DNA of 64,000 nt from Alkalinema sp. FACHB-956 (GCF_014697025.1 NZ_JACJRC010000002.1:1-64000); one strand, 5' to 3'. Shown: positions 9,746 to 20,157, counted from the first letter of the stretch. Numbers and translations: made by a program. Notes: generated by a model not told the origin, from the letters alone.

Positions 9746-10495
9746 GTGGGACAAAAGATTCATCCAAATGGCTTACGCCTAGGCATTATTAAAGAGCACC
9801 GCTCTCGCTGGTTCGCTGATTCCAATCGCTACCCAGCCTTGCTGCAAGAGGATCACAAAATTCGGGAGTTTTTCACGAAGAATCCTCTTAACCTCGCTAA
9901 CCTGAATAAGCCCGGTATTTCCGATATTCGGATTGAGCGTAAGGCGGATCAAATTGATCTGGAAATTCGCACCTCCCGTCCTGGGGTCGTGGTAGGTCGT
10001 GGCGGTTCTGGGATTGAAGAACTGCGCACCAAACTACAAAAGGTTCTAGGTGGCGATCGGCAGATTCGCATCAACGTTGTGGAAGTGTCCCGCGTCGATG
10101 CCGATGCAGCCCTGATTGGGGAATACATCGCAGAACAGCTGGAGCGTCGGGTTTCCTTCCGTCGTGTGGTTCGTCAAGCTATCCAACGCGCTCAACGGGC
10201 TGGGGTTGAAGGGATCAAAATCCAAGTCAGTGGCCGTCTGAACGGTGCGGAAATCGCCCGTCCGGAGTGGACTCGGGAAGGTCGTGTGCCCCTGCATACC
10301 CTGCGGGCGGATATCGACTACTGCTATTGCACTGCGCAAACCATCTACGGAACCCTTGGCATTAAGATTTGGGTGTTCAACGGTGAGCGTATTCCTGGCC
10401 AAGAAATTGTTGAAGCTGCTCCCACAAACCAGCAGCCTCGCCGTCGCCAACAGCGTCGTCGTCAGCAGTTTGAAGATCGTTCTAACGAAGGTTAA
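9746..10495 (+). CDS. rpsC: 30S ribosomal protein S3
   Basis: 249 aa. uS3 helps form the mRNA entry channel and has unwinding activity together with S4 and S5. A type II KH domain is visible with [11 protein letters not shown]. The C-terminal tail is very basic ([10 protein letters not shown]). Translation starts at GTG (9746) after AAGAGGAT. Confidence 0.98.
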   Translation: MGQKIHPNGLRLGIIKEHRSRWFADSNRYPALLQEDHKIREFFTKNPLNLANLNKPGISDIRIERKADQIDLEIRTSRPGVVVGRGGSGIEELRTKLQKVLGGDRQIRINVVEVSRVDADAALIGEYIAEQLERRVSFRRVVRQAIQRAQRAGVEGIKIQVSGRLNGAEIARPEWTREGRVPLHTLRADIDYCYCTAQTIYGTLGIKIWVFNGERIPGQEIVEAAPTNQQPRRRQQRRRQQFEDRSNEG

Positions 10496-10506
10496 TTGAG
10501 GCTTGG

Positions 10507-10533
10507 GAACTCTGACCCATTCCGCCAGAGTTC
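10507..10533 (+). promoter_or_regulatory. Hairpin in the rpsC-rplP gap
   Basis: Arms GAACTCTG (10507-10514) and CAGAGTTC (10526-10533) form an 8-bp stem. A pyrimidine-rich run follows. The gap between rpsC and rplP is 74 bp, larger than most in this operon, so the stem may tune readthrough or mRNA processing. There is no clear T-run, so a full terminator is unlikely. Confidence 0.4.
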
Positions 10534-10569
10534 TCTCCTCCCTCCCTCGTCCTTTGTAGGTAAGCAAAG

Positions 10570-11001
10570 ATGTTAAGTCCAAGAAGAACTAAGTTCCGCA
10601 AACAGCAACGCGGACGGATGAGCGGTCTGGCGACCCGTGGTAGCAGCCTCAACTTCGGAGAATTTGGTCTGCAAGCTACGGAATGTAGCTGGATTACCTC
10701 CCGTCAGATTGAAGCTAGCCGTCGTGCCATGACCCGCTATATCCGCCGGGGTGGTAAGATTTGGATCCGTATTTTCCCAGATAAGCCTGTGACGGCTCGA
10801 CCCGCAGAAACCCGGATGGGTTCCGGTAAAGGTGCTCCAGAATACTGGGTAGCGGTTGTGAAGCCAGGTCGGATTTTGTTTGAAATTGCGGGTGTTCCCG
10901 AAGAAGTGGCACGGGAAGCCATGCGTCTTGCTCAGTACAAACTGCCGATCAAGACCAAGTTTATTACACGTCCCACATCAGCTGCTGAGACGGAGGGTTA
11001 A
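10570..11001 (+). CDS. rplP: 50S ribosomal protein L16
   Basis: 143 aa. uL16 binds 5S and 23S rRNA near the A-site tRNA. The family start [17 protein letters not shown] and the [18 protein letters not shown] segment are both present. ATG start. Confidence 0.98.
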   Translation: MLSPRRTKFRKQQRGRMSGLATRGSSLNFGEFGLQATECSWITSRQIEASRRAMTRYIRRGGKIWIRIFPDKPVTARPAETRMGSGKGAPEYWVAVVKPGRILFEIAGVPEEVAREAMRLAQYKLPIKTKFITRPTSAAETEG

Positions 11002-11008
11002 TCAAGCT

Positions 11009-11227
11009 ATGTCTCTTCCTAATATTGAAGATGCACGCAAGCTCAGCGATCAGGAGCTTGAAGATCAAATTCTGGCTGTGAAACGGCAATTGTTCGAACT
11101 CCGTTTCAAGAAAGGTACCCGCCAGCTAGAGAAGCCCCACGAGTTCAAGCATGCAAAGCATGAACTGGCGCAACTGATGACCGTGGAGCGGGAGCGTCAA
11201 ATCAAGGCAGCAACTGAAGCGGAGTAG
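11009..11227 (+). CDS. rpmC: 50S ribosomal protein L29
   Basis: 72 aa from the ATG at 11009, reading [19 protein letters not shown]. The frame is open further upstream but overlaps rplP, so the ATG 7 bp after rplP is chosen. uL29 is a two-helix protein at the tunnel exit beside L23. The [20 protein letters not shown] signature is present. Confidence 0.96.
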   Translation: MSLPNIEDARKLSDQELEDQILAVKRQLFELRFKKGTRQLEKPHEFKHAKHELAQLMTVERERQIKAATEAE

Positions 11228-11234
11228 GGTTCCA

Positions 11235-11483
11235 ATGGCAGTCAAACAGAGAGTTGGTTTAGTCGTTAGCGACAAAATGGACAAGACCGTAGTGGTGGCA
11301 GTGGAAAACCGCGCTGCTCACCCGAAGTACGGCAAAATCGTTGTCCGCACCAAGCGCTACAAAGCACATGATCAAGAGAACAAGTGCAAAGTGGGCGATC
11401 GCGTGCGCATCGAGGAAACTCGACCCCTCAGCCGTACCAAGCGCTGGGCTGTGGTTGACATCCTGACTACTGCTCAAAGCTAG
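11235..11483 (+). CDS. rpsQ: 30S ribosomal protein S17
   Basis: 82 aa. uS17 is an OB-fold primary 16S rRNA-binding protein. It contains the family pattern [17 protein letters not shown] and [19 protein letters not shown]. It begins 7 bp after rpmC. Confidence 0.97.
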   Translation: MAVKQRVGLVVSDKMDKTVVVAVENRAAHPKYGKIVVRTKRYKAHDQENKCKVGDRVRIEETRPLSRTKRWAVVDILTTAQS

Positions 11484-11497
11484 AGAGGGATAGCGTC

Positions 11498-11866
11498 ATG
11501 ATTCAACAGGAAACTTATTTGAATGTGGCGGATAACAGCGGCGCTCGGAAGCTGATGTGTATTCGTGTTGTGGGTGGTGGAAACCGCCGTTACGCTGGGG
11601 TTGGCGATGTTATCGTAGCCGTAGTTAAGGATGCTACGCCCAACATGGGCGTGAAAAAATCCGATGTGGTTAAGGCGGTTGTGGTGCGTACCCGCAAAAC
11701 CCTGCGTCGTGATAGCGGTATGAGTATCCGCTTTGATGACAACGCAGCGGTCATCATCAACAATGATGGCAACCCACGGGGAACTCGTGTATTTGGGCCA
11801 GTGGCTCGTGAGCTGCGCGATAAGAACTTCATGAAGATTGTCTCGCTGGCTCCGGAGGTACTGTAA
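11498..11866 (+). CDS. rplN: 50S ribosomal protein L14
   Basis: 122 aa. uL14 lies at the subunit interface and contacts 16S helix 44 region partners. The start [18 protein letters not shown] is diagnostic. Its stop codon is directly followed by the ATG of rplX (TAAATG), which suggests coupled translation. Confidence 0.98.
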   Translation: MIQQETYLNVADNSGARKLMCIRVVGGGNRRYAGVGDVIVAVVKDATPNMGVKKSDVVKAVVVRTRKTLRRDSGMSIRFDDNAAVIINNDGNPRGTRVFGPVARELRDKNFMKIVSLAPEVL

Positions 11867-12184
11867 ATGGCGAAAATCCACGTTAAAACCGGTGACACCG
11901 TTCAGGTGATCTCAGGTAAAGATAAGGGCAAAATCGGCGAAGTGATTAAGGCACTCCCCGGTGCAAGCCAAGTTGTTGTGCAAGGCGTGAATATCCGGAC
12001 GAAGCACGTCAAGCCTCAGCAAGAAGGCGAATCTGGGCAAATCCAAACCAGCGAAGCCCCCATCCATAGCTCCAAAGTGATGCTGTATTCCACCAAGGAA
12101 AAAACAGCTAGCCGCGTCTGCTACACCATCAAAGATGGTAAGAAAGTGCGCATGCTGAAGAAGACGGGCGAAATCATTGATTAG
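11867..12184 (+). CDS. rplX: 50S ribosomal protein L24
   Basis: 105 aa. uL24 is an assembly initiator protein with a KOW motif, here [20 protein letters not shown]. The ATG follows the rplN stop without a gap. A 65-bp spacer then precedes rplE. Confidence 0.97.
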   Translation: MAKIHVKTGDTVQVISGKDKGKIGEVIKALPGASQVVVQGVNIRTKHVKPQQEGESGQIQTSEAPIHSSKVMLYSTKEKTASRVCYTIKDGKKVRMLKKTGEIID

Positions 12185-12249
12185 TCCCCCGACGAACAAC
12201 CATTGACCTAAGCTTCCCTGACCAAGCCCAGGGAAAGGATTTTGAAGGT

Positions 12250-12795
12250 ATGACACAACGTCTGAAGACCACTTACAACGAGAAAGTTGTTCCGAAGTTA
12301 ATGGAACAATTTCAGTACAAGAACATTCACCAAGTGCCTAAGCTCGTGAAGGTTACGGTGAACCGGGGGTTAGGCGAAGCATCCCAGAATGCTAAAGCAT
12401 TGGAAGCTTCCATCAATGAAATTGCGATCATCACCGGTCAACGCCCGGTTGTCACCCGAGCCAAGAAAGCGATCGCAGGTTTCAAGATTCGGCAAGGTAT
12501 GCCCGTAGGGGTCATGGTGACCCTGCGTTCTGAGCGGATGTATGCCTTCATGGATCGCTTGATCAACCTAGCATTGCCCCGGATTCGTGACTTCCGTGGG
12601 ATTAGCCCGAAGAGCTTTGATGGCCGTGGAAACTACACCTTGGGTCTGCGGGAGCAGCTGATCTTCCCTGAAGTGGAATATGACAGCATTGATCAGATTC
12701 GAGGGATGGATATCTCGATCATTACGACCGCTGGTACGGACGAAGAAGGTCGAGCCCTGCTGAAGGAATTCGGAATGCCCTTCCGCGAGAATTAA
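12250..12795 (+). CDS. rplE: 50S ribosomal protein L5
   Basis: 181 aa. uL5 carries 5S rRNA to the large subunit and contacts P-site tRNA. The signature [20 protein letters not shown] is intact. No rpsN follows. S14 is encoded elsewhere in cyanobacteria, so rpsH comes next. Confidence 0.98.
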   Translation: MTQRLKTTYNEKVVPKLMEQFQYKNIHQVPKLVKVTVNRGLGEASQNAKALEASINEIAIITGQRPVVTRAKKAIAGFKIRQGMPVGVMVTLRSERMYAFMDRLINLALPRIRDFRGISPKSFDGRGNYTLGLREQLIFPEVEYDSIDQIRGMDISIITTAGTDEEGRALLKEFGMPFREN

Positions 12796-12817
12796 TCGGT
12801 TTCATCAAGAGGAAACT

Positions 12818-13222
12818 ATGGCAGTTAACGACACCATTGCAGATATGTTGACGCGCATCCGAAATGCCGGATTGGCCCGTCATGAAACCACCGAAGTGCC
12901 AGCAACCAAGATGACCCGTAGCATTGCTCAGGTTCTCAAGGCGGAAGGGTTTATCGGTGAATTTGAAGAAGCCGGTGAAGGTGTACAAACCAATCTGGTA
13001 ATTACGCTGAAGTACAAAGGCAAAAATCGCAGCAAGCCGCTGATCACCAACCTGAAGCGGGTGAGCAAGCCTGGTCTGCGTGTCTACTCCAATTGTAAGG
13101 ATCTACCCAAGGTGCTGGGTGGAATTGGGGTCGCTGTGATCTCAACCTCCAGCGGCATCATGACCGATCGGGAGGCACGCAAAGCGGGCGTCGGTGGCGA
13201 AGTGCTTTGCTACGTGTGGTAA
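12818..13222 (+). CDS. rpsH: 30S ribosomal protein S8
   Basis: 134 aa. uS8 binds the central domain of 16S rRNA. The N-terminal [14 protein letters not shown] and C-terminal [20 protein letters not shown] signatures are present. In E. coli it represses the spc operon; a similar site was not identified here. Confidence 0.98.
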   Translation: MAVNDTIADMLTRIRNAGLARHETTEVPATKMTRSIAQVLKAEGFIGEFEEAGEGVQTNLVITLKYKGKNRSKPLITNLKRVSKPGLRVYSNCKDLPKVLGGIGVAVISTSSGIMTDREARKAGVGGEVLCYVW

Positions 13223-13245
13223 TTCGTCATCGAGGTGATTAGCTA

Positions 13246-13791
13246 ATGTCGCGTATTGGAAAGCGTCCAATTAATCTTCCCGCTAAGGTAACCGTCACCA
13301 TTGACGGTCAAACCATTACGGTAAAAGGGCCGAAGGGCGAACTAACCCGCACCCTCGTGCCAGAAGTGACGGTGACCCAGGACGGGGATACCCTCATCGT
13401 CGCTCGTAAAGATGACTCCCGCGTTGCCCGTCAGCGCCACGGTCTCAGCCGTACCCTTGTTGCCAACATGGTGGAAGGGGTTTCCCAAGGCTTCCAGCGC
13501 AAACTGGAAATCCAAGGGGTCGGTTACCGGGCTGCGGTTCAGGGACAAAACTTGAACCTGAGCATGGGCTACAGCCATCCTGTGAACATCGTGCCCCCCA
13601 CAGGGATTACCTTTGCGGTGGAAAATAACACGAACGTCACGGTGAGTGGGATTGACAAAGAAGTAGTCGGCAACACGGCTGCCAAGATTCGTGCAGTCCG
13701 TCCGCCAGAACCTTACAAAGGTAAGGGTATCCGATACGCTGGTGAGGCTGTCCGGCGCAAAGTTGGTAAGACTGGTGGTAAGAAGAAGTAA
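13246..13791 (+). CDS. rplF: 50S ribosomal protein L6
   Basis: 181 aa. uL6 is a two-domain protein near the GTPase-associated centre. It starts [15 protein letters not shown] and ends with the conserved [19 protein letters not shown] region. The next gene starts 3 bp after its stop. Confidence 0.98.
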   Translation: MSRIGKRPINLPAKVTVTIDGQTITVKGPKGELTRTLVPEVTVTQDGDTLIVARKDDSRVARQRHGLSRTLVANMVEGVSQGFQRKLEIQGVGYRAAVQGQNLNLSMGYSHPVNIVPPTGITFAVENNTNVTVSGIDKEVVGNTAAKIRAVRPPEPYKGKGIRYAGEAVRRKVGKTGGKKK

Positions 13792-13794
13792 GCC

Positions 13795-14157
13795 ATGAAA
13801 GCAAGTCGTAAAGAATTAACCCGTCGTCGCCATGCCCGGATTCGCCGAGCGTTGGCCGGAACGTCTGATCGTCCTCGGATGGCTGTTTTTCGCTCCCGCG
13901 AAAACATCTATGTGCAAGTGATTGATGACACGACCCACAGTACTCTGGTGTCTGCCTCGACCGTTGATCCAGAACTGAGGGACAAAGTGGAGAATGGCGC
14001 AAACTGTGCCGCTGCTAGCGAAGTGGGTAAGTTAGTTGCTCAGCGTGCATTGGCAAAGGGAATTCAGCAAGTGGTCTTCGATCGCGGTGGTAATCTCTAC
14101 CACGGTCGCGTCGCAGCCCTAGCTGATGCAGCCCGTGAAGGCGGTCTAGATTTCTAA
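13795..14157 (+). CDS. rplR: 50S ribosomal protein L18
   Basis: 120 aa. uL18 binds 5S rRNA through its basic N-terminus. The family pattern RLAVFRS appears here as [18 protein letters not shown], and the ending [20 protein letters not shown] is typical. Confidence 0.98.
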   Translation: MKASRKELTRRRHARIRRALAGTSDRPRMAVFRSRENIYVQVIDDTTHSTLVSASTVDPELRDKVENGANCAAASEVGKLVAQRALAKGIQQVVFDRGGNLYHGRVAALADAAREGGLDF

Positions 14158-14169
14158 AAGAGGCAAACA

Positions 14170-14691
14170 ATGGCGAAAGGTCGTAAAAATACCAAAGCCC
14201 GGGAAGAGAAGTCCGACTGGCAAGAGCGGGTCGTGCAAATTCGTCGGGTGACCAAAGTGGTCAAGGGCGGTAAAAAGCTGAGTTTCCGGGCGATCGTGAT
14301 CGTCGGTAACGAAAAAGGTCAGGTTGGCGTTGGCGTGGGTAAGGCCAGCGATGTCATCGGCGCTGTCAAAAAAGGCGTTGTAGATGGCAAGAAGCACCTC
14401 GTAGAAGTACCCCTCACCAAGTCCAGTTCCATTCCCCACCCCTCCTCTGGGCGATCGGTGGGTGCAAAGGTTCTGATGCGTCCAGCGGCTCCTGGTACAG
14501 GGGTAATTGCTGGAGGTGCAGTGCGGACGGTACTGGAACTCGCAGGCGTGAAAAACGTGCTCGCGAAGCAGTTGGGCTCCAACAACCCTCTGAACAATGC
14601 CCGTGCCGCCTTGGAAGCCCTAGATTCCCTACGCACCTTCCAACAGGTTGCTGAGGAGCGTGGCATTTCCCTCGAGCAAATTTACTCCTAG
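14170..14691 (+). CDS. rpsE: 30S ribosomal protein S5
   Basis: 173 aa. uS5 lies at the mRNA entry site and affects decoding accuracy. The double-stranded RNA-binding-like domain and the signature [19 protein letters not shown] are present, with the second domain beginning [19 protein letters not shown]. No rpmD (L30) follows, as is normal in cyanobacteria. Confidence 0.98.
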   Translation: MAKGRKNTKAREEKSDWQERVVQIRRVTKVVKGGKKLSFRAIVIVGNEKGQVGVGVGKASDVIGAVKKGVVDGKKHLVEVPLTKSSSIPHPSSGRSVGAKVLMRPAAPGTGVIAGGAVRTVLELAGVKNVLAKQLGSNNPLNNARAALEALDSLRTFQQVAEERGISLEQIYS

Positions 14692-14712
14692 TTCTAAGAG
14701 AGGATAATCACG

Positions 14713-15159
14713 ATGAGACTCGCTGATGCACAACCCCAAAAGGGTTCGACAAAGCGCGCCCGTCGCGTCGGTCGTGGTATCGCTGCTGGCCAAGGTGCGA
14801 GTTGTGGGTTTGGTATGCGGGGTCAAAAGTCTCGCTCGGGCCGTCCGACTCGCCCCGGTTTTGAAGGGGGTCAAACTCCTCTCTACCGTCGCCTGCCCAA
14901 ACTGAAGGGTTTTCCGCTGATCAATCGCAAGGTGTTTACGATTGTCAACTTGGAAGACCTCTCCGGGCTAGCCGCTAACAGCGAAGTCACCCTGGCAAGC
15001 TTGCTAGAAGCTGGCATCCTGACTCAGGATGACGGCCCCCTGAAAGTTTTGGGGACTGGTGAGCTGAGCGTGGCACTGAACGTAAAAGCTGCTGCATTTA
15101 CGGCTTCTGCTAAGGAAAAAATCGAAGCTGCCGGTGGCAGTTGCGAAGTAGAAGCCTAA
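14713..15159 (+). CDS. rplO: 50S ribosomal protein L15
   Basis: 148 aa. uL15 organises 23S rRNA in late assembly. The glycine/arginine-rich N-terminus ([20 protein letters not shown]) is typical. It closes the spc part of the cluster before a perfect palindrome and secY. Confidence 0.98.
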   Translation: MRLADAQPQKGSTKRARRVGRGIAAGQGASCGFGMRGQKSRSGRPTRPGFEGGQTPLYRRLPKLKGFPLINRKVFTIVNLEDLSGLAANSEVTLASLLEAGILTQDDGPLKVLGTGELSVALNVKAAAFTASAKEKIEAAGGSCEVEA

Positions 15160-15178
15160 ACCGTTATCTCCAAATTGC

Positions 15179-15208
15179 TTTAGGGACGTTCGATCGAACG
15201 TCCCTAAA
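15179..15208 (+). terminator. Perfect 30-bp palindrome between rplO and secY
   Basis: The left half TTTAGGGACGTTCGA is exactly mirrored by the right half, giving a 15-bp uninterrupted dyad, followed by AATTTG. As RNA it forms a very stable stem with a TCGA tip. It probably ends or attenuates ribosomal transcription before secY, lowering SecY relative to ribosomal proteins. Confidence 0.6.
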
Positions 15209-15353
15209 ATTTGTGAATTCATAACATAATCGATTATGCAAGGTATCCTCCACAGCTCAATCGCCATGGAAATTCTCATGGTTCAGTTGGGGAGGATTGG
15301 TGCTTCTCTTAAAATGAGCATTCAATCGGCAGTTGGTTGAGAGGAATTCCCTT

Positions 15354-16658
15354 ATGGTCGTTAATCGCGATAAGGCTCCTACCGCACAGGAAACTTTCAT
15401 GCAGATGGCGCAGGCAGCAGGACTGAGAGGTCGCTTGCTCTTGACGATCGGTCTGTTGGTTCTATTGCGGTTGGGCATTTTCATTCCAGTTCCAGGCATC
15501 GATCGCACTCGATTTAGTGAACTGTTTTCCAATAGTGGGGTTTTAAACTTCCTAGACCTGTTTGCGGGCGGGGGGTTAAAAACCTTGGGAGTCTTTGCCC
15601 TAGGGATTATTCCCTACATCAACGCTTCGATTATTCTGCAACTGTTGACCGCCGCCATCCCCAAGCTGGAAGACTTGCAAAAAAACGAAGGGGAGGCGGG
15701 ACGTCGAAAAATTTCCCAGATTACCCGCTACGTGGCATTGGGCTGGGCAATTATTCAAAGTACAATTCTCACGTTTGGTCTTTTGCAGCCGGTTGCTCAA
15801 AATTGGGGGCCCTTCTTCGTCCTTGAAACCGTGCTGACCCTGACCGCCGGTTCGATGTTTGTCATGTGGGTCGGAGAACTGATTACAGAACGCGGCATTG
15901 GTAATGGGGCGTCTTTGCTGATTTTTCTCAACATTGTTTCCACATTACCCCAGTCCCTGGGCAAAACCTTTGAACTGCTGCAAACCGGAAGTCGAGAATC
16001 CGTGGGTGGCGCGATCGTCCTGCTCTTGGTATTCCTGGCCATGGTGGTGGGAATTGTCTTTGTTCAAGAGGGCACTCGCCGGATTCCGATCATTTCGGCC
16101 CGTCGCCAGGTGGGTCGTCGTACCTATCTAGAAAAAAGCAGCTACCTGCCCCTGCGTTTAAATCAGGGGGGGGTGATGCCAATTATTTTTGCCTCAGCGG
16201 TCTTAAGTTTCCCCAGTTTGCTAGCTGGTGCCTTTAAGGATCAGGGCATTAGTAACTTTATCGGTACCTATCTACGGCCTGGTAGCATTGTCTACGACAT
16301 CATCTATTTGTTGATGATTCTGTTTTTCAGTTATTTCTATGCCTCTCTGGTGATTCAGCCCGATGAGATGTCGAAGAACCTGAAGAAAATGGGAGCCAGC
16401 ATTCCCGGTATTCGTCCTGGTAAGGCGACCACCGACTACGTAGAAAAGGTGCTGAATCGCCTTACTTTCCTGGGGGCTATCTTCTTAGGAGTGGTTGCGA
16501 TCGTTCCCACCGCTGTAGAAAGTGCGACCCGCGTTCCCACCTTCCAAGGGTTTGGGGCCACTTCCTTGTTGATTCTGGTCGGCGTGGCGATTGACACAGC
16601 GAAACAGATTCAAACCTATGTCATTTCTCAGCGTTACGAAGGGATGGTGAAACAATAG
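15354..16658 (+). CDS. secY: Preprotein translocase subunit SecY
   Basis: 434 aa from the ATG at 15354, which has GAGAGG 8-13 bp upstream; a 7-codon in-frame extension is less likely. SecY is the channel of the SecYEG translocon for export and membrane insertion in plasma and thylakoid membranes. About ten hydrophobic segments are present, with hallmark stretches such as [16 protein letters not shown] (plug/TM2 region) and [11 protein letters not shown]-like [14 protein letters not shown]. The 194-bp spacer suggests its own promoter or attenuation. The stop codon overlaps adk by one base. Confidence 0.97.
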   Translation: MVVNRDKAPTAQETFMQMAQAAGLRGRLLLTIGLLVLLRLGIFIPVPGIDRTRFSELFSNSGVLNFLDLFAGGGLKTLGVFALGIIPYINASIILQLLTAAIPKLEDLQKNEGEAGRRKISQITRYVALGWAIIQSTILTFGLLQPVAQNWGPFFVLETVLTLTAGSMFVMWVGELITERGIGNGASLLIFLNIVSTLPQSLGKTFELLQTGSRESVGGAIVLLLVFLAMVVGIVFVQEGTRRIPIISARRQVGRRTYLEKSSYLPLRLNQGGVMPIIFASAVLSFPSLLAGAFKDQGISNFIGTYLRPGSIVYDIIYLLMILFFSYFYASLVIQPDEMSKNLKKMGASIPGIRPGKATTDYVEKVLNRLTFLGAIFLGVVAIVPTAVESATRVPTFQGFGATSLLILVGVAIDTAKQIQTYVISQRYEGMVKQ

Positions 16659-17221
16659 TGACACGGTTGATTTTTCTCGGTGCACCCGGTGCTGGTAAAG
16701 GCACACAGGCCAAGTTGCTCGCGGAATCTCAGGGCATTCCCCATATTTCTACCGGGGATATCCTGCGAGCCGCAGTCGCCCATCAAACCCCACTGGGGGT
16801 CAAAGCCAAACAGTATATGGATGCTGGGGAACTGGTGCCCGATAGCCTGGTCATTGACCTGATTCGGGAGCGACTTCAGGAACCCGACGCCCAAAAAGGT
16901 TGGATTCTTGATGGGTTTCCCCGTAATGAACCCCAAGCGGGTTTTCTAGACACCTTGCTCCAAGAAATCCACCAGGAATGCGATCGGGTGATCAATCTGG
17001 ATGTTCCGGATGAGGTGGTGGTGCAGCGTCTGGTTAAGCGGGGCGAAGACAGTGGGCGCTCTGATGACAACGAAGCCACCATTCGTCGTCGTCTCGATGT
17101 GTACCGAGAACAAACCGCGCCGCTAATTGCCTTTTATCAGACTAAAAACGCTTTAGTGACGATCGATGGGAACCAAAGCATGGACGCTGTCACAGCAGCT
17201 TTGAAAGCCGCCGTTGCTTAG
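16658..17221 (+). CDS. adk: Adenylate kinase
   Basis: 187 aa. It interconverts ATP + AMP and 2 ADP in the cytoplasm. The P-loop [10 protein letters not shown] is at residues 8-17, and the AMP-binding [10 protein letters not shown] segment follows. The LID is the short form ([12 protein letters not shown]), without the zinc-finger insert, as usual in cyanobacteria. It starts at GTG (16658), sharing one base with the secY stop (TAGTG), a clear sign of coupling. Confidence 0.97.
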   Translation: MTRLIFLGAPGAGKGTQAKLLAESQGIPHISTGDILRAAVAHQTPLGVKAKQYMDAGELVPDSLVIDLIRERLQEPDAQKGWILDGFPRNEPQAGFLDTLLQEIHQECDRVINLDVPDEVVVQRLVKRGEDSGRSDDNEATIRRRLDVYREQTAPLIAFYQTKNALVTIDGNQSMDAVTAALKAAVA

Positions 17222-17236
17222 GCCCCTGAAACGGGT

Positions 17237-17286
17237 TGGGGATCGTGCCACCTGCCCTGTCCAGCGGTAGTGTAGTGCGATCCCCA
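17237..17286 (+). terminator. Hairpin downstream of adk
   Basis: TGGGGATCG (17237-17245) pairs with CGATCCCCA (17278-17286), followed by CTTTTGT. It lies 16 bp after the adk stop and probably ends the secY-adk transcript before infA. Confidence 0.5.
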
Positions 17287-17512
17287 CTTTTGTCCCGACC
17301 CAGTCTTCGGGATGAAATAAGCTAGACTCAAAAAGCGATTGCCGTCATCAATCCTTTGCAACCAAGACGCAAAAGCCACAATCAGCATTCAAGCCAGATC
17401 CCGAAAGCTCAGGGTTCACGAACAGACTAATTTGTGATTACATGGGTTAGTTTTTCGGTTAGTTGTTTAGGTTGTTGTTGCCTTTCTTCATTATTTTTCC
17501 CAGGAGGAACCA

Positions 17513-17740
17513 TTGTCTAAAGAAGATTTAATCGAAATGGAAGGAACTGTCGTAGATTCGCTCCCCAATGCAATGTTTCGGGTTGATCTAGACAATGGCT
17601 TTAACGTTCTAGCTCATATTTCCGGAAAGATTCGTCGCAACTACATCAAGATTCTTCCGGGCGATCGGGTCAAAGTGGAATTGTCTCCCTACGACTTGAA
17701 TAAAGGGCGGATCACCTACCGATTGAAAAATAAGAGATAG
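17513..17740 (+). CDS. infA: Translation initiation factor IF-1
   Basis: 75 aa. IF1 is an S1-like OB-fold protein that binds the 30S A site during initiation. It carries the family pattern [20 protein letters not shown] and [12 protein letters not shown]. The start is TTG (17513-17515) with a near-ideal AGGAGG five bases upstream. No ATG or GTG fits the conserved N-terminus [11 protein letters not shown], so a rare start codon is used, probably to keep expression low. Confidence 0.94.
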   Translation: MSKEDLIEMEGTVVDSLPNAMFRVDLDNGFNVLAHISGKIRRNYIKILPGDRVKVELSPYDLNKGRITYRLKNKR

Positions 17741-17780
17741 GTCAATGGATGGGAAGTCCTTGGCTTCCTGTTGCATTGAC
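17741..17780 (+). terminator. Hairpin after infA
   Basis: GTCAATG (17741-17747) pairs with CATTGAC (17774-17780), with an inner GGAAG/CTTCC stem. It begins directly after the infA stop and is followed by TCAGGTTTATT. It separates infA from the rpmJ promoter. Confidence 0.4.
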
Positions 17781-17800
17781 TCAGGTTTATTAAAAAATAT

Positions 17801-17830
17801 TTGACAAATGACTAGTTAACTTGGTAGGAT
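17801..17830 (+). promoter_or_regulatory. Sigma70-type promoter upstream of rpmJ
   Basis: A consensus -35 box TTGACA (17801-17806) is followed after 18 bp by TAGGAT (17825-17830) as the -10 box. It lies 30 bp before the rpmJ ATG and just after the infA hairpin. It would start a separate transcript for rpmJ and probably the alpha-operon genes. Assigned by motif only. Confidence 0.55.
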
Positions 17831-17859
17831 GTCGTGTTTGTAGTGTCGTCAAAAGAAGC

Positions 17860-17973
17860 ATGAAAGTTCGAGCTTCTGTTCGCCGTATGTGCGACAAGTG
17901 CCGCGTGATTCGTCGTCGCGGTCGCGTGATGGTTATTTGCGAAAACCCCAAGCATAAACAGCGTCAAGGTTAA
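17860..17973 (+). CDS. rpmJ: 50S ribosomal protein L36
   Basis: 37 aa, reading [20 protein letters not shown] onwards. bL36 is a small zinc-binding protein of the large subunit. The four zinc ligands Cys11, Cys14, Cys27 and His32 are all present, so this is the zinc-containing form. ATG at 17860 after AAAAGAAGC. Confidence 0.96.
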   Translation: MKVRASVRRMCDKCRVIRRRGRVMVICENPKHKQRQG

Positions 17974-17981
17974 GCAAGCCG

Positions 17982-18014
17982 CCAGGTCAGCCCCGCCTTC
18001 GGGGAGTAGCCTGG
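17982..18014 (+). promoter_or_regulatory. Stem-loop between rpmJ and rpsM
   Basis: Outer arms CCAGG (17982-17986) and CCTGG (18010-18014) enclose an inner stem CCCCG/CGGGG with a CCTT loop. There is no T-run, so attenuation or an mRNA-stability element is more likely than full termination. The spacer to rpsM is 171 bp. Confidence 0.35.
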
Positions 18015-18144
18015 ATTGAACGCAAAACTCAAGAGGTGTGCCCACTGTGTGTCCTAATCTCACGTAAGGAATTGGCAGTGCTCGGCATTCCCCGTCCAGA
18101 TGGACATGTTTAGTGTGAATTAAGCAGATTTAGGGAGAACGAGT

Positions 18145-18525
18145 GTGGCGCGGATTGCTGGTGTAGACCTGCCTCGCGATAAGCGAGTAGAAATTGGTCT
18201 GACATATATTTACGGAATTGGCTTGACCCGCTCCAAGGAAGTGCTGGCGAAGACCGGGATTAATCCCGATACTCGCGTCAAAGAACTCAGCGATGCTGAA
18301 GTGGCTGCACTTCGGGAAGCGGTCGAAGGTGGGTATCAGATCGAAGGGGATCTGCGCCGCTGGGAAGCCATGAATATCAAGCGTCTCATGGACATCGGAA
18401 CCTATCGGGGCCGTCGTCATCGTCTTGGATTACCGGTGCGCGGGCAACGGACGCGTACCAATGCTCGGACTCGCCGAGGCGGTCGTCGTACCGTTGCTGG
18501 TAAGAAGAAGGCACCGAAGAAGTAA
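18145..18525 (+). CDS. rpsM: 30S ribosomal protein S13
   Basis: 126 aa. uS13 is in the head of the small subunit and contacts P-site tRNA with its tail. It begins [20 protein letters not shown] and has the signature [17 protein letters not shown] start (18145) after AGGGAGAACGA. Confidence 0.98.
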   Translation: MARIAGVDLPRDKRVEIGLTYIYGIGLTRSKEVLAKTGINPDTRVKELSDAEVAALREAVEGGYQIEGDLRRWEAMNIKRLMDIGTYRGRRHRLGLPVRGQRTRTNARTRRGGRRTVAGKKKAPKK

Positions 18526-18566
18526 TTCCTCATTGGAAAACGTTGTCTAGTTTAGTCGCTTGAAAA

Positions 18567-18959
18567 ATGGCAAAACCAAATCGTAGAACGGGTGCGCGGA
18601 AGGTTAAGAAGAATATTCCAACCGGTGTAGCGCACATTCAGTCCACCTTCAACAACACGATCGTAACAATTTCAGATACCCAGGGAGAAACTGTTTCTTG
18701 GGCATCCGCTGGGTCTAGCGGCTTTAAAGGCGCTAAGAAGGGAACCCCCTTTGCGGCTCAGACTGCGGCAGAAAATGCAGCCCGTCGAGCCATCGACTGT
18801 GGGATGCGGCAGATTGAAGTGATGGTGAGTGGCCCTGGCTCCGGTCGGGAAACCGCAATTCGGGCACTTCAGGGCGCTGGCTTAGAAATCACCCTGATCC
18901 GTGACGTAACGCCCATTCCTCACAATGGTTGTCGTCCTCCGAAGCGTCGTCGCGTGTAA
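18567..18959 (+). CDS. rpsK: 30S ribosomal protein S11
   Basis: 130 aa. uS11 forms part of the platform near the mRNA exit. The family patterns [19 protein letters not shown] and [18 protein letters not shown] are intact. ATG start. Confidence 0.98.
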   Translation: MAKPNRRTGARKVKKNIPTGVAHIQSTFNNTIVTISDTQGETVSWASAGSSGFKGAKKGTPFAAQTAAENAARRAIDCGMRQIEVMVSGPGSGRETAIRALQGAGLEITLIRDVTPIPHNGCRPPKRRRV

Positions 18960-19127
18960 CCTTGTGTGGATTGTCGCTCAGAGCGTGCTGAGAATCCAGT
19001 TGATTAAGTTTGTGACACGCAAGGTTGTCAAGCTCATTTCTCAGAGCGCGTCTAGTATAAATTCACATTTTGTTTGGAGCGTTCAGCTCTACTTGCCTCC
19101 CAAAGCAGTTTCAAAGGAAGGGTCTCC

Positions 19128-20078
19128 GTGGCACAGTTTCAGGTTGAGTGTGTAGAAACCAGCACTGACAAAGATCAGAGTCAATACAGTCGGTTTATCT
19201 TAGAACCCCTTGAGCGTGGTCAGGGTTCGACGGTCGGTAATGCATTGCGTCGGGTGTTGCTTTCTAACTTGGAAGGTGCGGCCATTATTGCAGTACGCAT
19301 TGCTGGCGTCAGCCATGAGTTTTCGACAATCCCCGGGGTTCGAGAGGATGTTCTGGATATTCTTCTCAATATGAAGAAGGTTGTTCTGAAAACCTACTCG
19401 GCTCAACCCCAGATTGGGCGTTTGTTAGTGCAAGGTCCGGCAACTGTAACCGCTGGCCATTTTGACCTACCCTCCGAAGTCGAAATCGTCTCTCCTGATC
19501 AGTACATTGCCACCGTAGCTCCGGGGCATACGCTGGAAATGGAGTTTCGGATTGAGCGGGGTAAGGGCTACCGCGGGGTCGATCGGATTCGAGATGAAGC
19601 CGTGTCCTTGGATTTTCTCCAACTGGATTCTGTGTTTATGCCCGTTCGTAAAGTCAACTACACTGTAGAAGATGCCCGGGCGGGTGGCGCGATTGATCGC
19701 GATCGCTTGATCATGGAAGTCTGGACCAACGGTAGTTTGACGCCCCAGGAAGCCCTCAGCCAAGCGGCGAATATCCTGGTTGACCTGTTCAATCCCCTGA
19801 AAGATGTCAACTTTGAAGCCGTTGAGACCGATATTGATGCTGATGAGCATCCTGAAAGCCAAATTCCGATTGAAGAATTGCAGCTTTCCGTTCGGGCTTA
19901 TAACTGCTTGAAACGCGCCCAGATCAATTCCGTGGCAGATCTCTTGGATTACACCCAGGAAGATCTATTGGAGATCAAAAACTTTGGGGCTAAGTCTGCT
20001 GAAGAGGTTGTGGAAGCGCTCCAAGAACGCTTGGGAATTACCCTTCCAAAGGAAAAGTCTTCTAAGTCTAGTAGCTAG
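19128..20078 (+). CDS. rpoA: DNA-directed RNA polymerase subunit alpha
   Basis: 316 aa from the GTG at 19128, which follows AAAGGAAGGG and gives the normal cyanobacterial start MAQFQVECVET. An 18-codon upstream extension from a TTG is not family-like. The N-terminal domain (about 1-230) dimerises and holds beta and beta-prime, with GQGSTVGNALRRVLLS visible. The C-terminal domain (about 245-305, VRAYNCLKRAQINSVADLL) has the helix-hairpin-helix that binds UP elements and activators. The 168-bp gap from rpsK may hold extra control. Confidence 0.97.
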   Translation: MAQFQVECVETSTDKDQSQYSRFILEPLERGQGSTVGNALRRVLLSNLEGAAIIAVRIAGVSHEFSTIPGVREDVLDILLNMKKVVLKTYSAQPQIGRLLVQGPATVTAGHFDLPSEVEIVSPDQYIATVAPGHTLEMEFRIERGKGYRGVDRIRDEAVSLDFLQLDSVFMPVRKVNYTVEDARAGGAIDRDRLIMEVWTNGSLTPQEALSQAANILVDLFNPLKDVNFEAVETDIDADEHPESQIPIEELQLSVRAYNCLKRAQINSVADLLDYTQEDLLEIKNFGAKSAEEVVEALQERLGITLPKEKSSKSSS

Positions 20079-20157
20079 ATTTAGGCTGGCGTTAGGCTTG
20101 ATCACCGGTCAAGTCTTTTTGCTGCAATGTTGTTCTGTAGTCGATTAGGTTGAGACA

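Noticed and set aside
12796-14712. Missing rpsN and rpmD in the spc part of the cluster
   Set aside because: Their absence is normal: cyanobacteria encode S14 elsewhere and lack L30 in this cluster, so it is not a deletion.
17513-17740. infA frameshift or missing start because there is no ATG
   Set aside because: The TTG start has a near-ideal ribosome site and gives the full conserved N-terminus; the gene is intact.
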